Shown: in pieces, positions 1 through 11,840 of the stretch
Layout: each line of letters opens with the position of its first letter
How positions within the stretch are numbered: the first letter of the stretch is position 1
Assembly (NCBI GenBank): GCA_010279815.1
Contig: QEOQ01000460.1
Location: forward strand, 520,348 to 584,347
From: Brachionus plicatilis
Taxonomy: Eukaryota > Rotifera > Eurotatoria > Ploima > Brachionidae
Length of the DNA: 64,000 bases
Direction: 5' to 3'
Program-made: the position numbers and the translations under genes
Notes under the pieces: model-generated
Told to the model about the DNA's origin: nothing
The model's database searches: none
What the model saw: only the letters and a program-made list of their open reading frames with translations

Positions 1-182
1 TTAAACAATTTTTATCTTCTAGATTCAAGTGTATTCTAAGTTTATGCGAATTAAGAAGATTCGATAAGTGTGGATACAAAACACCATTATAAACCTAAAT
101 TAACAGTTCTTATTTTGAATATTTTGAAACTTTTCCTTTAGTCCTAATTAGGAAAAAAAAAAAAAATAAATTAAAAATAAAA

Positions 183-1818
183 TTACATTAAATTATTTAT
201 ATCGGATGATTGATTGAATTTGGAATCGAGAAAAGTATTGATTAAGTTAAACGAATATTGATTTTTATTTTGCGGATTTGAATATAAATCTGATCTGTTT
301 ATTGGTACACTATTGGCATTTGGCAAATTTTTACTTTCGGTCTGAAATTTCGATGATTCCAAGGACAACGATTGGAACATTTTGTCCTTATTTGAAGAAT
401 TTTTATTCAACAAACTGTAGTCGCTCGTGGTCATTGCATTGCTTGGACCAAGTGTGTTGTATTGAGAAGATGAAGAGTTAAATTGAACGTTTTGATAAGT
501 TTTAGGTGCATTTTGGTTTGATTTTTGATTAGCAGGATTTTTGTTTGGCTTGCAAAAAAAAGACCGCTTGAGCGAATTTGAAAATTGTTTGGCAGCCGAT
601 TTCTAGAATTTATTTTAATTAAAATTGTCTAAAAAAAAAAACAAAAACTTGTCCAGTCTTACATAGCTTGTGTACTCTTTCATTTGATGAGTAAGCTGGT
701 GCGAGTGGCTTATTCGTCCTCGCCAAAAGCAGTCTTGGCAAAGCTGATACTTGCGGCACTTTTGGCATTTGTAGCGAAATCCATTGAAATTGGAGCGTTC
801 ACATGCACAACATTTTACCGAATGCTGCACATTTTGAACCACAATGAAACGGTGGAAAATATTGAGCCAAATGAAAGATGGAGGACCGGCATCGGACAGC
901 GCCACACTTAGAAAATCCTCTAAATTAATAGGAGATGTCTAAATTAATAAAGGAAAAAGTATTCACCAAAAGAACAAACAAAATTTATTAAAAACCAACC
1001 CAATCGAAGCAAGCTTTGGCACTATTTTCCGTGTAACCAAAGGACGGCTCTTCGAACACCGACTTGGGCAAGACCAAAAGCTCTTTTAGGTACAGATCAA
1101 ACTTTTGAAATAACAATGTATTTTTAGACTGGTCGCATATTTGGTTGAATATGTCTTTTGAAAATTTAAAAAAAAATTAAAATAAAATTTTTACTAATTT
1201 TTTTCAATTTACTCACATTTAAGTTTGTCGACCAGTTTGCCAGAGCACATGGTAGTCAAAGCAATTTTAAAAGAAAAAACTTTTAGTCTTGATAGGCGAT
1301 TTTTGTCGTACAAATTAAGCATCCAAGATAACAACAACTGAGTTTGGCTATCTACATTTATTTGCTGATTGAATGCAAGTCTCTTGTTAAGCTGTAGATA
1401 CATGTTTTGGATGCACTGTTCAAGCTTGGAAGAGTCTAGCTCGTGCAAAAGGTCCAATGTGTGCAGATTGGTGTCACGAAACGTTTCGATCACATTCCAC
1501 AAGTCAATTAAATGAACTTAAATAAAAAAAATTTTTAAAAAATAATTTTAAAATTTATTTTCATTCTGCTTGGAACATACGATTTAGTCTTTTTTGGATG
1601 AAGCGTAGCTTGGACGCAGTGCGGTAAGTGGCAAAGCGGATGACATCGAAATTTTGTGCGCCTTAAAAAAAAATTTGAAAATTAATTAATTTGAAAAAAA
1701 TTGAAAATTTCATTTGAAAAAAATTATTACGCAATTCGAGAATAATCTGTTTATAGTCGGTCAATAGCTTGGTAAATTTTTGAGACTGGTTCGAAGTGGC
1801 TGAAGCTAAGTCACACAT
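183..1818 (-). CDS. DTNA/DTNB-like: Dystrobrevin (dystrophin-associated adaptor), short form
   Basis: Cytoplasmic scaffold of the dystrophin-glycoprotein complex. Six exons read on the minus strand: 1818-1731, 1661-1581, 1516-1217, 1154-1000, 938-663 and 602-183, all with GT-AG introns of matching phase, giving about 439 aa. Exons 1-4 encode the EF-hand-like region: [20 protein letters not shown], then [12 protein letters not shown], then a segment ending DKLKYIFN, as in vertebrate dystrobrevins. Exon 5 carries the ZZ zinc finger with paired Cys and the block CQDCFWRG...HQMKEYTSY; exon 6 opens [12 protein letters not shown], matching the KSPAKKLTNALS segment of human DTNA. The start is the first in-frame ATG after an upstream in-frame stop (TAA near 1870-1880); an unseen 5' exon is possible. 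The frame stops at 183, before the family's C-terminal coiled coil; a donor-like GTAATT overlaps that stop, so a longer isoform continuing below position 183 cannot be excluded. Family identity is very secure. Confidence 0.93.
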
Positions 1819-4655
1819 TTCTTGGCTGCACTCGCCCAAAACCTTGTTCGATCTAGCTTTGTTCAATTGTTTTTAGACAATTAATTTAGACTCTATTCGC
1901 CATGCTTTTGCTCAGCAGCACTTTTCAAACTATAACTCATATACAAACTAACAAAAAACAATTATTTTAAATCGTCGTTTCTTTGGGTTCTCTTCAGCTT
2001 AAATTTAAGTATTTTTTCTTCATTATTTTAGTCTAAATAAAAGCAAGAAAATTTCAAAACTCTAGCTAATTGATGCTTGACGGTCAACATTGCCAAAATT
2101 AACCAAACAATTTAAACATTTTAAAATTAAAAATAAAAAAGCTGAATTTATTCACTTAAATTTTGCCTCGAACTGTGGATAATTTACATTAATGACGTCT
2201 AATATTAAAAGTCATTCATTTTTGTAAACAAGTTTTCACACGTATTTCAAATTTGTCCATGGGCGCTTTCTGCGTGATTAATCAAAAATTAGGCACAAAT
2301 TGCACCTTTTTTCATTCTTTTTTTTTCTTTTTTAAATGCCTAGGAGGCACGAAACAAAATGAGAAAACTCCATTAATCTTGCTTAGTGCTTGTTAGATAA
2401 CAGGTTTTTGATAAAAGATAAATCATTGTCAATTAGACCTTTTGGAAATGGGCAAATGAAAAAAATAAAGAAATTAAATACTAAACTTGAAATAATATAT
2501 GGCTCGGAGTTCTATTAACCCAGTTAAAATCACTGAGCAATTTCCATGTTCTTAAATTGCTGTGTTTGTTTTTCTGCTTTATTTGTTGATTATTGATATT
2601 TGAGTCCGTAGTTTATATAGATAAACTCATATTTGACAAATTAAAATGAAAATTTAAAGAGGATTTTTGATCTAAAATGAACAAAAATGTATCAAGTAAA
2701 AAGCGATTAAGATCTTACAAGATCTTGTCTACTAAAAGTTGCAGTAGATTTTACTTTATTTTTTTCTACAGAGACATCAATGGGATAAGATCGCATGCTG
2801 AACTCAAAAATATTTGTTCAGGTTACATAACCTGTTGAATTAATTTATAATTCTTAAAATAAAATATCAATTTAATCGAAGGGTTTCCAAGAACAACAAC
2901 GCAAAATCACATCTCTAAACTTAAGGCAGTGCGCACACACACAATTTACAAGTTTTCTCTATAGTGTTTTATTAATTAAAATCTGATACATAACAAAAAA
3001 ATATGTTTTTTTTTTAGTTGTATGATAAGGATTAAATCGTGATTATCTTAAGTAAGATTAAACGATTTCAATTGAATAAGATCTTAGATCTATGCTCTTA
3101 TATAGCTAGTTTATCGTTGTAGAATAACGTGCATACTGAGAATGCTACGATAATAATTTTAAATCAGGTTTTTTATTAATTAAACACAAAAATAAATTAA
3201 GACTTGTATTCGATTATTTGTAAATTTGATTTTTAGTGCTTTAAAAGCCTTTTATAATAATCAATTAATCCCAAAATCCTAATTGTAAACAACAAAGAGT
3301 TTTTCGGCCTTCGACATCCTAACAAAAAAATAATTATTTCACCTGAGTATTCTTTGTGTCTATTTGAAACCTCTGAATACTTTCGAAAATTTGGCGACTT
3401 AAATTTTAATTAAAAAAAAAAAGAAATTTAATTTCTAGTTTCTGCTACAATTATTTGCAGATTGATTGAAAGTAATTATTTAAATTTTGGAAGACTCGGA
3501 GAGTTTTTGTTGTATGAATCGATTTGAAAATTTTACTCAAGAAAATCTACAAAAAACTAGACAAACTCATTCCATTTTCAATTTAATTAGCCTGAGTCTA
3601 AATTTAAAATAAAATTGTAAGTGTTTTAGAATTTTTTTTACAAGTTTAAAAACAAAAAATATTGTTGGAATAGAATTAATTTCCTTTTATGGTTTAAGTT
3701 TATTTATTTTTTTATTAAATTAATTTTGGGGAGTCCCCTGAGCAGTTTCGAATAATCATAGATCTCTCTTATTGTGCCGTGATTTAACAAACACATATAA
3801 AAAACCTATAAAAAAATTAAACGCAGTCTAAAAAATAAAAATTTAAAACCAATTTACTAAAATGATTATCGCTAATATTTGCATTATTGTAAAATAAAAC
3901 AAAAAAAAATCAAGAAAAAACCTGATGATAAGAAAAAGGAATAAATAATTTTATTAAAAAATTTTAGTTAAATTGTAAAAAAATAAGAGATTTAGGGAAA
4001 AATTATTTAGGTTCAAGTTAATGAACAAGTTGTAAAAATTTGTCTTCACATCAACTGCTCGAATATAGCGGCTAAGTGTTGAAAAAGATAAATTAACCAG
4101 ATTTAGTAGATTAATAAACATTAATATTAATTGAACTAAGCTCAGTATCAACGCTTACATGTATTTGAATGAAATCATTAAAAATTTAAAAAAAAAACTT
4201 TATTTAACTGTGCCATTTTTGAATATTTAAATAAATTAAGAAAAATTGATTGAGGATTATGTTATTAATTTGAGCCAGGTATCTTAATCATTCTAAAATT
4301 TGAGATCTAATTTTTGCTCTTAAAATGTTTGACAGGTTTGACGTAGTGAAAATAAGTAGAGCTAAACCGATTGTAAATTTAAATATACTACTTTGCTTTA
4401 GGAAACAAGTTCTCAAGTTAATTTCAAATTTCGTCATGATTCTGTTTTCCAAAAATCTAATATTTGAAAAAAAAATTTCTTTTGAATATAATCTTAATTT
4501 AATCAGTATTGAATTTATATTTGTCTAGAATATTTTATATTAATTTAGTTAACTGAGTATTTATTTTAAAACACGTCAGAAAAACAAAACCATAATGTTC
4601 ATGTAAGAGAGGTTAAGCCAAAATTATCTTTTTTAATAACGTAAATAAGAACATA
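1819..4655. other. Intergenic DNA upstream of dystrobrevin
   Basis: No convincing reading frame. Positions about 2190-2420 are more complex in sequence than the surroundings and could be promoter-proximal. A palindromic motif (AAGATCTTACAAGATCTT) sits near 2710. Around 3728-3800 there is a sequence similar to the 3' end of the L2-like retroelement family of this window. Confidence 0.5.
3728..3800 (+). repeat. Degenerate retroelement 3'-end match
   Basis: The stretch beginning GGGGAGTCCCCTGAGCAG resembles the one at 18034 (GGGTGGATACCCTGGGCAG), and both resemble the 3' untranslated end of the L2-like element near 15487-15500 when that is read on its own strand (GGATACCCATGGCACACAG). The match is partial, roughly 60% by eye over about 60 bases. 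A shared 3'-end family is inferred. Confidence 0.35.
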
Positions 4656-5371
4656 CAGTCAAACTTGGTAAATCGGAAATTTCCATTTGGACATGTAATT
4701 TTCGGACCACCGATTTTTTATAATCGTTTTACATGTTAAAAAAATTGACAAGTTCGGACAAAAATGTTGTGAATTAGGGGTTAGTCCGAGTTAAAATATA
4801 TAATTCGGAAAAATTTTTTGGAATTTTTGGATATTTTGCAAATATACATGTAATTTTCATTTCTTTATCCGTACATTTAGTACTTGCAGTGTACATAGTA
4901 AAGAAAAATATTTCAACATTACTATTTGAACAAAACCGCTTGGATGAATATTATCATTTTTAAGAAATAAATCAATTAATGAGAATCAACTCTAGTGATG
5001 TGTCAATAGGCCTTGATTATAAATTGAAACTATAAAGTCTTAAAAGATTTTCTTACAAATCTTGAGACTTTTTGAACCCTTTCTTAATTAAATAGATGAC
5101 AGGTTAGGAAACTCAGAAGAACTCACTAATTTTAATTTAATCTAAAAGAAATTAGAAGTTTCAAAAAATGTACAGACTTCATTATACAATTTTTTTACTT
5201 TAAATTAATTTTTGTAATTTTATATACTGATTTTCCTTAATTTTGAAATAAAATTTCTAATTCGGAAAAAACACATATTTTTTTAGTTCCGGTTTACGGA
5301 ATAAGTTGGAAAACTTAATCCGGACAAGAATTTTTGGGAACCGATGAGTCTGGATTAACCAGGTTAGACTG
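4656..5371. mobile_element. Non-autonomous pogo/Tigger-type DNA transposon (MITE-like)
   Basis: The ends are inverted repeats. The left end reads CAGTCAAACTTGGTAAATCG and the right end, reverse-complemented, reads CAGTCTAACCTGGTTAATCC, followed by further GG-AC/CGGACC-type similarity for some 50-60 bases. The CAGT...ACCT.GTTAATCCGGAC pattern is typical of pogo/Tigger (Tc1-mariner superfamily) ends. TA precedes the left end; the right flank is TG, so the TA target duplication is only half preserved. The 716-bp interior is AT-rich with no transposase frame. Confidence 0.72.
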
Positions 5372-5601
5372 TGCATTACATTACTGATTTTTCAAATTGT
5401 TTTTTACAGAATCTGCGAAAATTTCCGTACATTTTTGTTAAACTAAAAAGACACAAAAAAGGTACTACTAAAAATAACAAGAGATAAATTATTTTTGTCT
5501 CTTTTTGGTACTGCTTTTAAATTTTGCGTATTTACTTAAAATCTAAATGACTCAAATTTTGGTCACCAATCTTGACGAAGACATACAGCTATCAGGTTCT
5601 T

Positions 5602-5876
5602 GCTGAAACCAACAAAGTAAATTATATTTTCGGAATGCTGAAGGGAACTTTCAAATGTTGGACCCAACAAACTTTTAGAAAACTTTATGATACATTTAAA
5701 ACACTAAAACTTGAATAAAATTTGGCAGCATGGAACCCACACAACAAGAAGGATACTGAAAAGCAGGGAAGTTGGCTAAAAAGAGTGAAGAGCTTGAAGG
5801 ACATGCCGTATGAATGTAAACTCATCAAGCCAAGGGTGACTGCATTACAAGAAAGAAGAGATATAACAACAGAGGT
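5602..5876 (+). pseudogene. Decayed L2/CR1-like reverse transcriptase fragment
   Basis: Conceptual translation gives NKVNYIFGMLKGTFK, a stop, then AAWNPHNKKDTEK and later RVKSLKDMPYECKL and TALQERRDI. These match in order the segment just C-terminal to the catalytic core of L2/CR1 and related non-LTR reverse transcriptases (usually ANRILGLIKRTF...VWNPYLKKDIEKLE...LPYEERLKKLGLPSLEYRR). At least one in-frame stop (TAA near 5715) and several substitutions show that it is a relic. It is older than the related copy at 15.5-16.1 kb. Confidence 0.75.
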
Positions 5877-7974
5877 AATCATTTCTAAAAACAGCAATTT
5901 CTTCTAGAAAAAGCTGAAAAACACAAAAATTGTCAAAGCGGTAAAAGTCTTGCTCAACAGTTAATCTATCCAAGCATATTATTATTAATTATATCATTAT
6001 AAATTGAGACTATAGATAATTCTATTAGGCTAAGGGTCTCTATTTGTTTTAGAAATAAAAATATCTTTATCATTAATCTTAAAGTTCAAATTATTAATTT
6101 AAAAATCCGACATTTTATCCATAAAGAGCATTTTGATTTTTGGGCCTAATTTGTCGACTTGTAGCCGATTATGTCACCAAAAAAAACAGAAAATTTTCTC
6201 ATTATTTTTTAATATTAAAATAACAAAAAATACTCTTAATTTGAATTACTTGAAAAAAAAATTTGATTAATATTGGCCAATTAGTCCATGCTACCAAAAA
6301 CACAAGTCAATGTTTTGTTTGTTCTTAGCTCAAACGTAAAACAAATGTATCCAGGCGACTGAATTCGATCAGTTAATTTGACCAGCAAAATTGTTTTCAA
6401 ACTAAAATTTTTGAAATTGATTCTTTTACTTTAACTAAATTGCTGATAAGCAGTTTGCCATTATCGCTAATGTATCGCTGTAAATTTACATAAACTATTT
6501 TTTGGGTAACTGAACAAAAATTTTTGAAATACTTCGCTTATCTTGCTAAAAAAAAAACTAAAAAAAAAAACTAATTTAGATTAAAACAAATAGAAAATTT
6601 TTAAAAGAAAAATTTTTCAAGTATTTTAGTATCCAACAAAAAAAAAATTAATTATTTTTGCCAAATAAATATTTAATATCTACGTTTCTGATAGTTACAC
6701 AATCATGCTGGACTTGACAGGTTGCCCAACTATTGCCTAAACAAAACAAAACTAAACTGAATTTGAAAAATTAAATATCTCATTAAATTTCGATAATATT
6801 TTATGCTAAATTAAAATAGATTTTGTTTCAGCGGAACTCACGAACAGAATATTGAAAGAGCAGGACTAGAGTGCTATATTGTATCGGGACTTGAAAAAAA
6901 ATCAATATTTAGAACCATTTATTATTAAAATCAGCTTTGATAATAGGCTAATGGTCATTAGCAAGCTAATGGCACTACAAAAATTTAATCGGCTTGTGCA
7001 AGAAAATGCCTGATGAACAAAATTGTAAAACTTGCAAAAAAATATTTTCTATTGTAATTTTAGATCTAAATCTAGTCGACAAAATTATTCGAAATCTAGT
7101 ACAAAATTATTGATTTTTTTCTTCCAAGTTGCTTCAATATTTATTGTTAGTCTTAAGAGCTATAGTCCCGATAAAAAATAATTTTATCTTACAAAAGCCT
7201 TTTGATTCGGAACCCTAGTTTTAAGGAAGTTTATTTCAAAATATTTGTTTATTTGAATTTGATGTTTACTCCCGAAATGCACAAAGCCGTCATCATTTAT
7301 CCGCTCACAAGTCAATTTAATCCATTTCGAGCATAACTTGAGCACTAAATGCGTCTTTTTAAATTACTTTCAAAATTAATTGATCATAGCTCACATAAAA
7401 TTGTTTTAATTGTTTTATAGTAAATGATAAAAAAATTTGAAATATTTTTTAATTATATTAGTTTTATTCAAAAAAAAAATACAAATAAAAGAATTGTTTC
7501 TAATTTTTTTCCTATTCCACTTGTTGTGTAAATTGCTTAAAATCCAAAGAAAAATTTATGGAAAAAGAATGTTGTTTTTTGAAATTTTTGTTCCGTGCTT
7601 CATTAAGATTCTTTACTGTCCAAGATAAGAATTGATAAATGGTAAGGCTCTAGAATTTTTTTTTAGTCAACCAAACTTTTTTGTTTTCAATTTTACTTGC
7701 TTCATTAATAATTAATTTCTTTTTGAATTACATAATAGAATATAATTTATCCCATTATATAGAATTTATTAACAAAACACTTATTAAAAATCTGATCCTC
7801 ATTTTCACTTATTAAAGATATACACTTCTCTAGCTTGATATCTAAGTGGCAATTTTTTTTTATTTAAACCATTTTTTAAAGACTTTAAAATAAATTCGCC
7901 CAGTCTGTAATATTTACAATTTTTTTACGCCAAAAAAACGATATTATAATTCTTATTTCTTCAGACCAAAATTA
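5877..7974. other. Non-coding AT-rich DNA
   Basis: Nothing recognisable: short AT-rich frames only, no splice-supported exon and no clear repeat ends. Confidence 0.5.
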
Positions 7975-8209
7975 GAGTTGGGACATTTACCGCTGATCAT
8001 TATTTCAAAAATTAAAGTAATTGTTTGAATTTTTTTTTATTTTTGAAAAAAATTTAAAATTATAGTTAATGATTAAAATAAATTGTGAAGATTGTATTTA
8101 AAAAAAATTTAATACTAGTTAAATTAATTATTGAAATATTTATTAAAAGTTTCGGATTAATTTTGATAATACTTGTAAAAATTATGACCACCGAAATTGT
8201 CCCAAGATT
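7975..8209. mobile_element. Possible small inverted-repeat element (MITE)
   Basis: The left flank AGTTGGGACATTTACCGCTG and the reverse complement of the right flank TCTTGGGACAATTTCGGTGG are imperfect inverted repeats. Similarity continues for about 35 bases (ATCAT/GTCAT, then ATTT). The total length of about 235 bp and lack of coding capacity fit a miniature transposon; the superfamily is unknown and no target duplication was found. Confidence 0.45.
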
Positions 8210-11043
8210 TCAATAAGTCTAAGTTTGCTCTGAAAACATAAAAGCAGAAAAGAATGCTTAATCACATAATACCTAACTAGCAAAAAAATAAAACTGTCTA
8301 TTTATAAGCTTGGCAAAATCATTCTTAAGTTTTTTAAATAAAAAAAAGAAGCTTCAAAAAAATCCTAATGAAATTTTTCAAATTTTATAAATTTGCTGAA
8401 TTTAAATCGATTGTTTTTACACTATTGCTCACTAGAAAAGTATTGAGAATTTCAAAAAATATGAAAAAACCTTCATTTAATTCAACAAAATAGAATTAGC
8501 TCGTTTGACAAACACAGATTAAATTTTAAATGAATTAAAGTTTTAAATTTGAAAAAAAATAAATAAAAAGCTATTTATTGCTTTACTTTACATTAAATTT
8601 TCAACTATGTAATTAAACACTGGTATTCAGATTTAAAGCTTATTGCTGATTTTTGTCTAAAGCTCCAGACTCTTTTGTTCTAAATTGCCAATAATTTGGA
8701 ATACTTTGTTAAATTCTTGAATAGAAATATAAATGGTGTTAGAAATAAAGAGGCAGTCATGAATTAGTGTTCCTTTTGATTCTTATTTTGATTCAGGTAG
8801 TTTTCAAATTAAAGCTATAGCATATGATCAGCATTTTTTAAATATAGATTGTTGAAAACATACGAAAAAGTCTTTAGCTATACTTGATAATGAGTGATGA
8901 GTCTTATGCTTAAAACATATAGCATTCCTCACAAATTGTAATATCAAATGTTAAATAAGCTTAATTTTTTTAAACTATTTATTAAAGGTAATATTTTTTA
9001 GGCCTTGATTATCAAGCACCTATTCACTCATTAATCAAAAATGGTATTTTTCCATCAAATTCGAAATGATTTAAATCATTAACAGTTGTAATTTAGTCTA
9101 TAATTTGAAATGTTTATGATAAGTCTGACGGCGTTTCAACAAACTAGCCAAATTAGAACTGTTTTGATTTTTTTTCAAGTAAGATTTTTTTCCCTCAAAA
9201 CTATTCGGATGACTAGACTTGACTTATATTATCAATATTTGTGAGAGATTGTTTTATTTCAAATTGAAATTTGCAATATGAATTTAATCGATTTGAAATT
9301 ATGCAGCCTTCATTGAGCATTTTTTTCTTCTCATTTTTAAACTACAATTTATTTTCTTTTTTCTAAGAGTAACAGATTAACCATGATAACATCCAACAAG
9401 CGGAAATTTTAGCCTCTAAGTTAATCTAAGCGTTGTTGATAAAATTTATTAGTTTGTTTTTCTGTCTAATAGTTTTATCAATATCATTCCTTACACTCCA
9501 AAGAGCCTAATAGCTGAATACTGAACAAATATTTTTTTAGGTCGGATCAATCTAGACAAATTTTTAATAAAATAATCTTTGCTTATCAAAAAAATCTCCA
9601 AAAGGATTCAATTCCCATTCAATATTATATAAAAAAATTCACTCTCAAATTGGTGATTTGGGCTGATTGGTCTCAAGGTATTTCTAATCAACCTATCTTT
9701 TAGGTCATTGCCCGTAGGACCAAAATTAACAAATCAATAATAATTCTTAACTTTGTTTTGTGGGTTTTTATCTAAAAAAATTGGAGATTTAATAAATTTT
9801 TTGAAAATTTGGTTATGTTTTCCCAGAAAATACTGACCAGACCTTAATTGAACACTCTAGATTTTCCATATCACCTGATAACTATTTAAATATTTAAAAA
9901 TTATCAAAATTCTCTTTAGCATGTATAAACTAAATTTGAGTGATTATAATAGACAATTTTTGCTAAGTTGAAAAAAAAGTTTTATGTCCATGGAAGGCTT
10001 TAAATTGACATCTAAAGTAAGGTCAAGAGCTTGATTAGTAGTTAAGTTGTCCATAATGGTCTACAAGTTATAAATCATTTGTAGAAGTGTTTGAAATATT
10101 TGGCCTGGGTAAATATTTTTTTCTAAATTGAAAAAAAAAATAATGAGTATTGTTTGTCTTAAATATTGCCCATAGTCCTTAAACCATATACTAATTAATC
10201 TGTTTATAAACAGGAAAAATTAAAAATGAAAAAAATTTTCTTAATTATGGACTTTGTTTTTAAGCTAAAATTATCCAACTGTCTGATCGATTGAAAATAT
10301 TTTCTTTTTGTTTGTGAATTGGTTTTGTTTTGCGTTTGAAAAAAAAAATTAATTTTTGTCACTGTGTCAATTTAAAACTGCCACAGGATACATTGGAATG
10401 GTTTGAGCATCAATCAAAGCAAAATTATTTTAAATTAAATTTTGAATTTTTTTTACTTGTCCTTTACTATTTGATAAACATAACAACTAGAAAATTTTTG
10501 TATTTCAAATTATTTTTATTTTTCTGATTTATTCAAAGCTAATGATCTAAACTCTTTCTCTAGCTATTTTTTCTGTTGGAGCAATTTAAAAATTGATAAA
10601 ATTTACAATAATTAATTTGGAGGAAATTTGTTTGTATAGCGAAAAAATGAATCTGAGTTTATTTTGTAACAATAATTTTATTAAGTTTTTATCTATGTTT
10701 TTTTAAGAATTTTTTTGTTTGTTTAATTAAAAATATATAGGAATAAAGCTATTAAATCATTAAAAAACAATAATTTTTTTTATATTTATGCTTAATTTTT
10801 AAATAAGTAAATTAGTGAGATTAAAATTTAAATATTTCATTGAGTTTTAGATTTTAATACTAAAAAAATTTGATTAAAATTTGATTTATTTTTATTTTTT
10901 AAAATCATTTGCAAAATATTTTTTAGGATTTATTGAACCTGTTAATCTTAAACTAATTCAGCATCAATAAATGTGCGATTTATTTTCCCAGAATTTGTAG
11001 AGGCTGAATTTTAATTTAACAATTTTTTTTTGATTTTCTGAAA
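8210..11043. other. Non-coding AT-rich DNA
   Basis: No gene, RNA or clear repeat boundary seen. The short open frames here have composition-driven amino acids (F, L, I, K, N) and lack exon signals. Confidence 0.5.
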
Positions 11044-11350
11044 TTCAGTACAAATTGATAAAAAGAACAGAATGTAAAAAAATTGAATAATTTTTTTTCT
11101 AAAGGTTTAAACTTAATTCTGCAAATGCAACATAGTGCAACATTCAAAGTTGCATCAAATATCAAGGTCTGTTAAATTTGCATAGTTTAGCAGAAATTAA
11201 ATTTTAATATAATTGAGCGTAGTGCATTATGCAGAGATTTTGCACAACTTTGAATGTTGCATCATTCTGCATTCATAGAATTAATTTTAAACTTTTAGAA
11301 AAAAAGTTATTTAATTTTTTTACACTTTGTTATGTTCTTTTGTACTGAGC
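11044..11350. repeat. Large imperfect foldback 1
   Basis: Arms at about 11044-11162 and 11231-11350 are inverted copies of each other, with a spacer of about 70 bases. Shared landmarks include CAGTACAA, TGTAAAAAAATT, TTTTTTTCTAAA, GTTTAAA, TTAATTCT and GCAACATTCAAAGTTG in the same order. No coding potential. Confidence 0.75.
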
Positions 11351-11453
11351 TTCACAAAACCTTTTTATTCACCTTAAACAACTATAACTTTATTTAAAGC
11401 ATCTTCAGAAAAGATTTTATTATCATTTTGCAAATTAGTCCTGCTTCAATCGT

Positions 11454-11840
11454 CACAAATATTCATAATATTCAAGTGGTATTGTGAAATTCAAATACAA
11501 ATTGAGCAAAAATTCTTCATTTTTTGATAAATTAAATTTAAATTTTATAAAAGATATTAAAAACAATACTGCAACATACTTTGTTGCACCTTCTTACCAA
11601 AAAAAAATTTCTGATGTAAGCAAATACAGAAAATATAGCATCAAAAAGATTTAAATTGATTAATGATTTGATTAACTAGAAAATAAAAAATTTTATTTTA
11701 GGAATAAAAGGTGCAAAAAAGTATGTTGCACTTTTTGGTTGGATTTTATTAAATATTTTTTATTAACTTTAATCTTAATTAATCAAAAAATGACGAATTT
11801 TTGTTCAATTTGTATTTAAAATTCACAACACCCATATTTG
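11454..11840. repeat. Large imperfect foldback 2
   Basis: Arms at about 11454-11592 and 11706-11840 are inverted copies. Shared landmarks include TTGTGAA, ATACAAATTGA, CAAAAATTC, TCATTTTTTGAT and GCAACATACTTT.TTGCACC. The spacer is about 113 bases. It lies about 100 bases from foldback 1, and both have a GCAACAT-type motif at the inner end of the arm. Confidence 0.75.

Noticed and set aside
1819..1866. Upstream extension of dystrobrevin to a TTG codon
   Set aside because: Not an ATG, and an in-frame stop lies just upstream; the first ATG at 1818 was used.
3954..4528. Short frames at 3954-4151 and 4325-4528
   Set aside because: Composition-driven hydrophobic/Asn-rich frames lacking exon features.
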